From NCBI GenBank assembly GCA_025453315.1, contig JALOQQ010000065.1, positions 1 through 5,868 of the forward strand: 5,868 nucleotides of DNA, in the 5' to 3' direction. Under the pieces are notes generated by a model. The model ran no database searches, had not been told where the DNA came from, and saw only the letters and a program-made list of their open reading frames with translations. Origin of the DNA: Planctomycetota bacterium. Its GTDB lineage: Bacteria > Patescibacteriota > Patescibacteriia > Patescibacteriales > UBA12465. How positions within the stretch are numbered: position 1 is the stretch's first letter; each line of letters begins with the position of its first letter. Below, in pieces: positions 1 to 5,598 of this stretch. Position numbers and translations under genes: made by a program.

Positions 1-511
1 TAATTTGCACTAATTCTTCCTCTCCATCAGTTAAAGCCTCTTCTTTAGCTTTAATTTCTAAAGCCGTAGAAATTTCTTCTTCAATTTTTTTATATTGAGC
101 CAAGACGGCTTGCAAACTACCCTGGGAAACAACATAATATTCAACCTGACAATTTTGTTCGTTAGCCAAAAAATTTATAGCCTCCATAGTCTTTAAATTA
201 GGGATAACGCAGGCTACTTTAATAGTCTTATCTTCTTTGGCAAAACAAACTGCTTGATAATGACGAGAAACTTCTTCTAAAATAAAATTCAATGTTTCTT
301 TACTAACTTCTTGGGTTAAAAGATTAATATAGGGAAAATTATAAACCTGAGCTCTTAACTGAGCCAAAGCTTCCTCGTCAATAATTTTTTGCGCCACTAA
401 AATATCGGAAAGATTTCCTTTTTTCATCGCTAATTTAAATTTCTCATATTGCTCGGGCGTAATCTTATTTTCTTTGAGCAAAAGATCTAATAATTGTTTA
501 TTTCGTTCCAT
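1..511 (-). CDS. pilB: Type IV pilus assembly ATPase PilB/GspE family, N-terminal domain (partial, 3' end outside window)
   Basis: The first 170 residues are present, read from an ATG at 511 to the window edge with no stop. They match the N-terminal regulatory domain (T2SSE_N/MshEN type) of pilus and type II secretion ATPases. A helical start (residues 1-55) leads into QVYNFPYINL (55-64), the typical 'giPyvdL' segment. A strand with VACVIPN (99-105) follows in place of the usual 'vAmadP', then a helix with TMEAINFL (108-115). Residues 140-168 are charged and lead toward the ATPase core, so Walker motifs are not visible. The family protein is a cytoplasmic hexamer that powers pilin polymerisation. 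The start lies 5 nt after the stop of the preceding gene, so the two are probably translated from one transcript; no good Shine-Dalgarno is seen. An MshEN-like domain favours PilB over the retraction ATPase PilT, but a related GspE-type ATPase cannot be excluded. Confidence 0.87.
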   Translation of the reverse strand, partial: MERNKQLLDLLLKENKITPEQYEKFKLAMKKGNLSDILVAQKIIDEEALAQLRAQVYNFPYINLLTQEVSKETLNFILEEVSRHYQAVCFAKEDKTIKVACVIPNLKTMEAINFLANEQNCQVEYYVVSQGSLQAVLAQYKKIEEEISTALEIKAKEEALTDGEEELVQI

Positions 512-516
512 AAAAT

Positions 517-993
517 TTAAGAAGACTGGAAAGGATTTTTATTACCAACTTTGAAAGTTTTTTTGGTTTCGGTTTTAGGAATATTTGGTAAATTATTTTC
601 TAAATCATTGCCAGGAATATCAATGCCCGATGTATTTGGCGTATTAGTATTGATTCCGGATTTTTGTTCTTCTTCCGCTTTTTTCTTAGCATCTTCTTTT
701 TCTTGATTAGATTTTTTGATAAGCTCATCAATTTTTTGCTTTATTTCTGCCTCAGAAAAACTGGCTTTAAGTTTAGAAAACTTGGCTGAATTAAAAAAAT
801 TAGTATCAAAAGAGTATTCTTCACTTTTATCGGATATTTTTATTTTATCCGAACTAGCCGTAATCAAACTACTATTAATAAGCTTTTGATTCATATTATC
901 AGCCCAACCCTCACTATAGAAAACTAAAAAGACACCGTCTAAAACAACTAGTAAGACTAAAAAATATAAAGTTATTCTTTCTTGTAAACGCAT
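517..993 (-). CDS. Small single-pass membrane protein in the pilP position of the pilus operon
   Basis: This 158-residue protein is not recognised with certainty. A short basic N-terminus (MRLQER) precedes one hydrophobic segment at about residues 8-26, so most of the chain should lie outside the membrane. Residues 27-80 are polar with short hydrophobic patches. Residues 80-110 are Lys/Glu-rich and likely helical or coiled coil. Residues 112-140 are Asn/Pro/Gly-rich, with NTPNTSGIDIPGN resembling a repeat in the PilN of this operon. The C-terminus has KVGNKNPF (148-155), recalling the short 'NPF' tail of PilP/GspC-like proteins. Its place between pilO and pilB, 10 nt after pilO and 5 nt before pilB, argues for a role in the inner alignment complex. 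No PilP beta domain or lipobox is visible and it is shorter than typical PilP. The ATG at 993 is followed at once by the membrane segment, and a weak AAGAAA lies upstream. A functional PilP stand-in is inference. Confidence 0.8.
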   Translation of the reverse strand: MRLQERITLYFLVLLVVLDGVFLVFYSEGWADNMNQKLINSSLITASSDKIKISDKSEEYSFDTNFFNSAKFSKLKASFSEAEIKQKIDELIKKSNQEKEDAKKKAEEEQKSGINTNTPNTSGIDIPGNDLENNLPNIPKTETKKTFKVGNKNPFQSS

Positions 994-1003
994 AGTTTTT
1001 TTC

Positions 1004-1786
1004 TTATTTCAAATAATAAGTAAAAATTTCCAAAGAGGCTTGTTTCTTATTTGGTGTATAATTAAGACTAGTAACATCCATTAATTTTAGGTTATTTTCC
1101 AAAACGTATAATAATTTTTTAAGATTATCATAGTTAACTTTGGTCATTTCTAAGCTTATTTTTATTATTCCTAATTCATTAGGAATATTGAGGGTGGAAC
1201 GCAACATCTTTGAATCTAAACCAGACTCTTCCACTATTGGACTAACAGGATTAATTGGCGTCGCACCACTACGACTAGGAGCTTTACTAGCACTATTAGT
1301 TACAGTACGAGTCCCGGCAGCACTTGCTTCATCAGCACCAGCTTCTTCTTTTATAGTTAAGGATTGTAGAGAAAATCCTTGCTTTTCAACCATTTCGCTC
1401 AGTTCAATAAAAAGTCGCTCTTTAATATAACGAGAAGGAATGACATCATTTAATTTATTAACGTCATCAACATTTAAATTTTTATAATCACTAACTATCT
1501 TTTTAAGATTCTCAAGTTCCCTTCTCTGCTCCAAAATATTCTTTTCTCTATTATAGACTTCTTTTTTAATACTTTCTTTCATTTTTTCATATTTTGGTTT
1601 TAAAATATATAAATACGAAGCCGCCAAAATAGCTAAAATTATAATTAATAAAAAAATACGAAAATATTCATACAAAAAAACATCGATTTTTTTTATAAAA
1701 CCGTTTTGTTTTTCAGCTACAACTGCTCGCGAATCAGAAATCACGTCTTTTTTGCCAATATTTATATTTTTATTATTTTTGTTCAC
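1004..1786 (-). CDS. pilO: PilO-like type IV pilus alignment-complex protein
   Basis: This 260-residue protein has the PilO layout. A polar cytoplasmic N-terminus (1-40) is followed by a membrane helix (about 42-62) and a Lys/Glu-rich coiled coil (about 64-105). The PilO-typical stretch DVNKLNDVIPSRYIKERLF (107-125) is next. The C-terminal ferredoxin-like half includes IIKISLEMTKVNYDNLKKLL (207-226), then LENNLKLMDVTSLNY (229-243) and a closing strand EIFTYYL. PilO pairs with PilN on the outer face of the cytoplasmic membrane and helps link PilM/PilB to the pilus. An Ala/Ser/Thr/Pro-rich insertion (about 147-190) separates the two parts of the fold. The start is GTG at 1786: three in-frame TAA codons lie just upstream, and the next Met (69) falls after the membrane helix, so GTG is the only sensible start. 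It begins 32 nt after pilN. The family call rests on architecture and position more than on strong sequence motifs. Confidence 0.83.
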   Translation of the reverse strand: MNKNNKNINIGKKDVISDSRAVVAEKQNGFIKKIDVFLYEYFRIFLLIIILAILAASYLYILKPKYEKMKESIKKEVYNREKNILEQRRELENLKKIVSDYKNLNVDDVNKLNDVIPSRYIKERLFIELSEMVEKQGFSLQSLTIKEEAGADEASAAGTRTVTNSASKAPSRSGATPINPVSPIVEESGLDSKMLRSTLNIPNELGIIKISLEMTKVNYDNLKKLLYVLENNLKLMDVTSLNYTPNKKQASLEIFTYYLK

Positions 1787-1818
1787 AAAATTAAATTATT
1801 ATTAACCGAGCTTATTTA

Positions 1819-2946
1819 TTACTGACGAAAAAGATCGGAACGTAATACTAAATTTAAAATAAAAGACACTCCAGAACCATCTTCGGCTACAGCAACATTT
1901 GTAGTATCAGCGGCCATACTACCAGGAATACTGTTTGGAGTATTGTCTTGTCCCGCCACACCATTAATTTGTCCAGGAATATTATTGGGTGTATTAACAG
2001 GCATATTGATTTGAGAACCTCTCACAGGATTATTTTGATTAACATTACGCACTCCACTATCACCAACTCCAGCATTAACCACAAAGCTATTGTTTAAAAA
2101 TGCTTCTGTTTGAGCACTAATCGCTTGATAATCATCCGTCTTAGCTTGTAAAGAGTAAGTACCACGAATATTACCATTTATTCCTGAAGGATAATAAACG
2201 TTACTTAAAGTATTATTTTCTAAAAAATCAAAAAAATTAGTCCAATAAACATGATTAACAACGATCTTTTTAACTAAATCCATTTTTTTCTTAAAAGCCA
2301 AACCTTCATTGGCTAGAGGCTTAATTTCTTTAATCTGTTTATCAATTTCCTGGGAACGATCACTGGCGCTAACAATATCATCATAAGAACGTTTTTCCAT
2401 CCAAGTTAAGCCAATGTACATTTCACCAACCAATAAGAAAGAGAAAAAAACAAATAATAAAGTAATGAGTAAATGTTTACGCCAATTCAAAAAAACACTG
2501 GCTTTATCTTTAACCAGATTCATTTCTAAAACCTCGGGACTATTAAAAGCATTAGTTTTTTTAAAACGATTTTGAATTTTCTCCAACTTACTCTGTAATA
2601 TTGAAGTTAAATTTTTAAAATTACGAGGCCAAGCAATAGAAGAAATAATCGGCTTAGAATTGTCTGCTTTTTTTTCAGTCTCAACTTCTTTATCAATTTT
2701 TTCTTCTTTTTCTGAAACAGTCTTTGTTTGACTGGGAATATTTGATTGAGCAGGATTTAATTTATCAGCTTTATCAGTTGATTTATTTTCTACTATCTCA
2801 ACCTTTTCTAAAGGCTTAGTTTCAATAGAAATAGAAATACTCTGAATATCAAGAGATGAAATATCTGAAGATGGACTATCAGAAACTACTGGCTGTTTAG
2901 CAGTCAAATTTTCTTTGTTTTCCTCCTTGTTTTTTAATTCAGCCAT
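1819..2946 (-). CDS. pilN: PilN-like type IV pilus alignment-complex protein with long cytoplasmic N-terminal extension
   Basis: The gene encodes 375 residues from the ATG at 2946, one base after the pilM stop. A TTG at 2955 would add only three residues and overlap pilM, so ATG is preferred. Residues 1 to about 138 are charged, Lys/Glu/Ser-rich and probably disordered. LEMNLVKDK (140-148) follows, in the place of the INLLP-type motif that binds PilM in known PilN proteins. After it come a membrane helix (about 158-180), a helical segment (about 190-230) and a ferredoxin-like outer domain ending in GVSFILNLVLRSDLF (359-373). An Asn/Pro/Gly-rich insertion (about 297-352) contains two copies of a 17-residue repeat that begin NTPNNIPG and NTPNSIPG. 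PilN pairs with PilO and recruits PilM. The typical family length is near 200 residues, so this protein is almost twice as long. The PilN call rests on order after pilM, topology and the motif before the helix. Confidence 0.83.
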   Translation of the reverse strand: MAELKNKEENKENLTAKQPVVSDSPSSDISSLDIQSISISIETKPLEKVEIVENKSTDKADKLNPAQSNIPSQTKTVSEKEEKIDKEVETEKKADNSKPIISSIAWPRNFKNLTSILQSKLEKIQNRFKKTNAFNSPEVLEMNLVKDKASVFLNWRKHLLITLLFVFFSFLLVGEMYIGLTWMEKRSYDDIVSASDRSQEIDKQIKEIKPLANEGLAFKKKMDLVKKIVVNHVYWTNFFDFLENNTLSNVYYPSGINGNIRGTYSLQAKTDDYQAISAQTEAFLNNSFVVNAGVGDSGVRNVNQNNPVRGSQINMPVNTPNNIPGQINGVAGQDNTPNSIPGSMAADTTNVAVAEDGSGVSFILNLVLRSDLFRQ

Positions 2947-2947
2947 A

Positions 2948-3991
2948 TTACGCAATTTCTCTCATGGCTAAACCAATAGCCACGGATAATTTAGGACCGA
3001 TTTCTGTTAAGATAGGACGAATTTCTTCGGGGCAATATATTCTAGCCCAAGGATCACCAACAATAACTGACATATTTAGTACCTTCTCTAGATATTGTGG
3101 CAAACTATAAAGCAATGAACCACCACCAGACAAAACAACTTTTTCTACTTTTTCGCCACCACCCTGAAAAAAGTCCAACATATATTCAATTTCATTTATA
3201 ATCGGGTCAATAGAATTAAGAACTAATTGTGGCAAACTTTCTTTAGAATCTAAAGAAACACTAAGATCAAGTTTAATTTGTTCAGCTTGTTGGCGACTAA
3301 CACCCAGATGAGAAGCAATTGATTCGGTAATAGTAGAACCACAAACATCAATGCTTCTATTAAGTATTGGTATGCTATTTTTTACAATAGAAATATCGGT
3401 ACTATTAGCGCCAATCTCTACTATTATAACCGGGGATTGATCATTGCCCAAAAGAGAACGAATTAGAGAAAAAGTTTCTGTTTCCAAACTAAGTAAATTA
3501 ATTTTGGCGGCAGTAAAAATATCAATATATTTTTTTACTAATTTTTTAGGAGAGCCGGTTAAAAATACTTTTAGAGAATTTTTGTTAGCTTGATCTTTAT
3601 TAACAACTTTCCAATCTAAAATCATCTCTTCTAAAGGCAAAGGAATAACTTTACGAGCCTCTTCTTGTACTGCGGCTTCAATTTCTTTATGATTATTATT
3701 TTTTAAATTATCCAAATTAATAATAGACGAGAAAACTGAGAAAGTCGGTAGCGAGGCCGTAGCACGCATACTATTAATACCAACTTCTTTTTTTATTTTA
3801 TTAATTACTTTAGCAATATACCCCATGTCGGAAATGGAGGTAAATTTAATATCATTTAAATTTTCACTAAAGCCATAGTTAGAAAGAATAATTTTCTTTC
3901 CACTCTTCTTTAATTCAACCATCTTTAAAGAAGAGTCACCGATGTCGATACCCAAATAGCTTGTTTCTGACGAAGAAGAAAATAAGTTCAT
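2948..3991 (-). CDS. pilM: Type IV pilus assembly protein PilM (actin-like ATP-binding protein)
   Basis: This 347-residue protein is full length for PilM. It carries the actin/FtsA-type nucleotide-binding motifs in order. Phosphate-1 is LGIDIGDSSLKMVEL (13-27), and ARKVIPLPLEEM (112-123) matches the conserved PilM 'a.k.iP.p.ee' segment. Phosphate-2 is VEIGANSTDI (191-200), the connecting region holds DVCGSTITESIA (215-226), and the adenosine motif is VVLSGGGSLL (285-294), followed by VGDPW (311-315). There is no membrane segment, as expected for a cytoplasmic protein. PilM binds ATP and the N-terminal tail of PilN and links the assembly ATPase to the membrane alignment complex. It is the first gene of the minus-strand operon and is followed one base later by pilN. 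The ATG at 3991 is preceded by a short leader with an inverted repeat and no clear Shine-Dalgarno. The MshA-type homologue is less likely because pilN, pilO and pilB follow. Confidence 0.95.
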   Translation of the reverse strand: MNLFSSSSETSYLGIDIGDSSLKMVELKKSGKKIILSNYGFSENLNDIKFTSISDMGYIAKVINKIKKEVGINSMRATASLPTFSVFSSIINLDNLKNNNHKEIEAAVQEEARKVIPLPLEEMILDWKVVNKDQANKNSLKVFLTGSPKKLVKKYIDIFTAAKINLLSLETETFSLIRSLLGNDQSPVIIVEIGANSTDISIVKNSIPILNRSIDVCGSTITESIASHLGVSRQQAEQIKLDLSVSLDSKESLPQLVLNSIDPIINEIEYMLDFFQGGGEKVEKVVLSGGGSLLYSLPQYLEKVLNMSVIVGDPWARIYCPEEIRPILTEIGPKLSVAIGLAMREIA

Positions 3992-3995
3992 AAAA

Positions 3996-4017
3996 ATTTC
4001 AATTTTAGCATTGAAAT
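3996..4017 (-). repeat. 8-bp perfect inverted repeat in the pilM leader
   Basis: Arms ATTTCAAT (3996-4003) and ATTGAAAT (4010-4017) are perfect inverted repeats around a 6-nt centre. The element lies between the predicted pilM start point and the pilM ATG. It also covers the -35 box (4011-4016) of the promoter facing the propeller gene. It could act as an RNA hairpin close to the pilM start codon or as a dimeric repressor site. It is AT-rich, so chance is possible; function is inferred. Confidence 0.4.
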
Positions 4018-4039
4018 ATGTTTTTTTTTATTATATAAT
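4011..4039 (+). promoter_or_regulatory. Predicted sigma-70-type promoter of the beta-propeller gene
   Basis: TTGAAA (4011-4016) and a consensus TATAAT (4034-4039) are separated by exactly 17 nt. The spacer contains a run of nine T (4021-4029). The expected start point near 4046 gives a 5' leader of about 43 nt before the ATG at 4089. The -10 box is part of the palindrome ATTATATAAT (4030-4039), so it is also read by the opposite promoter. Boxes and spacing are seen in the sequence; activity is inferred. Confidence 0.65.
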
Positions 4040-4058
4040 ATTTACAACTAGAACACAA
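4030..4058 (-). promoter_or_regulatory. Predicted promoter of the pilM-pilN-pilO-pilB operon
   Basis: On the minus strand a perfect TATAAT (4035 to 4030) is preceded by TTGTGT (4058 to 4053) with a 17-nt spacer. The -35 box matches only the TTG half of the consensus. The start point should fall near 4024, inside a run of nine A, giving a leader of about 32 nt to the pilM ATG. The -10 shares bases with the plus-strand -10. Polymerase probably cannot occupy both promoters at once. Confidence 0.55.
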
Positions 4059-4088
4059 GGCAGTTTTTATAATCTTTAGCTATTTTTT

Positions 4089-5378
4089 ATGTTTTTCCAA
4101 AAATACAAACGTATTTTATTTATACTAGGTTTTATAGCTTTAGTCTGTTTGTTTGGTTATCTGATCTGGCGCATGTTTTTTGCTCCTATGATAAGTCCAA
4201 CTACACCCAGCGAACAAAGCAACCAGCAATCAGGTGGTTTACCCAAAGCTGGAGAAGGACAGGGTCAAATAGTTGAACCAACAACTACTTCCAATATTAC
4301 TAGTGGAGAAAACAAACCAAGCACTGATATTATCTTCCCTACCGAACCAGGAACTAATATTACTACCAACACACCTACAACCGAAGCTAGTCCAGTCGCC
4401 AATGGCGGATTAACACAAACAGTGGCTATTAATAACGATCCTAGTTTTAAAGTTACTCTTGGTAACGATGGCAAACAATTACAATTTTATAATCAAAAAG
4501 ATGGTAAATTTTATAAAATTGATGAGAATGGCAAAACAACCGCTCTGAGTGATAAAACTTTTTATAATGTCAGTAATGTAGAATGGTCTCCTAGTAAGAG
4601 TAAAGCGGTTGTTGAATATCCCGATGGCACCAAAACCGTATATAACTTTGATTCAGAAAAACAAGTAACCTTACCCAAACATTGGGAAAATTTTAAATTT
4701 TCACCCGATAGCAACAAGTTGGTCATGAAGAATATGAGTGATACCGCCGAAAATCGTTATCTAATAGTTGCTAATGATGATGGCTCTCAAGTTAAAGCAG
4801 TGGAATATATTGGAAACTATGCTAAGGACGCCTATCCTTCTTGGTCTCCCAACAAACAAACTGTAGCGATGTATACCAAGGGAGTGGATTTTAATCGTCA
4901 GGATGTTTACTTCGTTGGTTTAAATGATGAAAATTTCAAATCAACTACTATTGAAGGACGCGGCTTTACTCCACAATGGTCACCGCAAGGCGATAAATTA
5001 CTTTATAGTGTCTATAATAGTAGTAATGATTTAAAACCAAAACTCTGGATTGTTAACGCGCAAGGAGATAGTATCGGACAAAATCGTCAAAACTTAGAAT
5101 TAGAAACTTGGGCTAACAAATGTAACTTTACTAACAACTCCACTGTTTACTGTGCTGTTCCTAAAGAATTGCCAGCCGCCTCTGGTTTAATTAAAGACTT
5201 AGCCGATCAAACTTCAGATTATCTTTATAAGATAGATGTTAATACTGGTGAAAAAAAACTTATTGCCATTCCTGAGGGTGAACATAATATTTCTGATCTC
5301 GTTGTTCAATCCGGAGAAGACAAATTATTCTTTACCGATAAAAAAACCGGTCAGATTTATAAAATTAATTTAAAGTAA
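4089..5378 (+). CDS. Membrane-anchored beta-propeller (TolB/WD40-like) protein, function unknown
   Basis: The protein has 429 residues. A basic start (KYKR) precedes a single membrane helix (about 8-29) that acts as an uncleaved anchor. A Thr/Ser/Pro/Gly-rich linker (about 35-112) follows, then a repeat region (about 115-429) of beta-propeller type. TolB/PD40-like blade signatures recur: WSPSKSKAVV (166-175), FSPDSNKLVM (204-213), WSPNKQTVAMY (252-262) and WSPQGDKLLYS (297-307). Two further degenerate blades include KLWIVNAQGD (318-327) and LYKIDVNTGEKKL (379-391). About six blades are suggested. Cys345 and Cys355 could form a disulfide outside the cell. No catalytic motif is seen; such domains usually bind proteins or ligands. 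The gene is divergent from the pilus operon and shares its promoter region, so a link to pilus or envelope function is possible but only inferred. The ATG at 4089 places the helix at the N-terminus; no Shine-Dalgarno is evident. The gene is followed by an intrinsic terminator. Confidence 0.85.
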   Translation: MFFQKYKRILFILGFIALVCLFGYLIWRMFFAPMISPTTPSEQSNQQSGGLPKAGEGQGQIVEPTTTSNITSGENKPSTDIIFPTEPGTNITTNTPTTEASPVANGGLTQTVAINNDPSFKVTLGNDGKQLQFYNQKDGKFYKIDENGKTTALSDKTFYNVSNVEWSPSKSKAVVEYPDGTKTVYNFDSEKQVTLPKHWENFKFSPDSNKLVMKNMSDTAENRYLIVANDDGSQVKAVEYIGNYAKDAYPSWSPNKQTVAMYTKGVDFNRQDVYFVGLNDENFKSTTIEGRGFTPQWSPQGDKLLYSVYNSSNDLKPKLWIVNAQGDSIGQNRQNLELETWANKCNFTNNSTVYCAVPKELPAASGLIKDLADQTSDYLYKIDVNTGEKKLIAIPEGEHNISDLVVQSGEDKLFFTDKKTGQIYKINLK

Positions 5379-5598
5379 TTATTAATTAAAAAGTTAACTT
5401 AATTAAAGATTAATCTAAAAATAAATTTCAAAATTTAAAATATAAAAAAGCGATTAATATCGCTTTTTTTGTTTGTTTAATAAAAATTTAAACTAATCAA
5501 TTTATAATTAATATAACCTAAAATATTAAAATTAATTATAGTATAAAAAGTTTTATTATCTTCACTATGTATTAAATCATGATCAACTAAATAATAGT
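5379..5598. other. AT-rich intergenic region between the propeller gene and comF
   Basis: This 220-nt gap holds the terminator of the upstream gene (5444-5470) and is otherwise very AT-rich. Two perfect 10-bp palindromes sit side by side before the terminator: AAGTTAACTT (5391-5400) and AGATTAATCT (5407-5416). TATAAT-like strings occur at 5503-5508 and 5537-5542, but none has a matching -35 box at suitable spacing, so the comF promoter cannot be placed with confidence. No RNA gene or further ORF is seen. Confidence 0.6.
5444..5470 (+). terminator. Intrinsic terminator after the beta-propeller gene
   Basis: An 11-bp perfect stem is formed by 5444-5454 and 5459-5469 around a TAAT loop. Its core is AGCGAT/ATCGCT, flanked by an A run, and it ends in seven T (5464-5470). 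It lies 65 nt downstream of the propeller stop. Because the A and T runs mirror each other it could also work from the opposite strand, but the only upstream gene is on the plus strand. It separates the propeller transcript from comF. Confidence 0.85.

Noticed and set aside
1140..1430. 96-codon plus-strand ORF
   Set aside because: It is antisense to pilO, and its composition simply mirrors the Ala/Ser/Pro-rich insertion. It has no start signal or recognisable domain.
2947..2955. TTG start for pilN that would add three residues and overlap pilM
   Set aside because: An ATG lies one base after the pilM stop and fits better; the extra residues add nothing recognisable.
4068..4073. Second TATAAT before the propeller gene
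   Set aside because: The nearest -35-like sequence, TTTACA (4041-4046), is 21 nt away, and use of this box would leave a leader of only about nine bases. The 4011-4039 promoter is far better spaced.
4265..4474. 69-codon minus-strand ORF
   Set aside because: It lies antisense to the Thr/Pro-rich linker of the propeller gene. Its Val/Gly-rich product is the expected complement of Thr/Pro codons.
5503..5542. TATAAT/TATAGT strings as a comF promoter
   Set aside because: No -35 hexamer lies at 16-18 nt from either string, and such strings are frequent by chance in DNA this AT-rich.
5567..5590. Tiny upstream reading frames (ATG-TAT-TAA and ATG-ATC-AAC-TAA) before comF
   Set aside because: They are two or three codons long with no ribosome-binding signal and are expected by chance.
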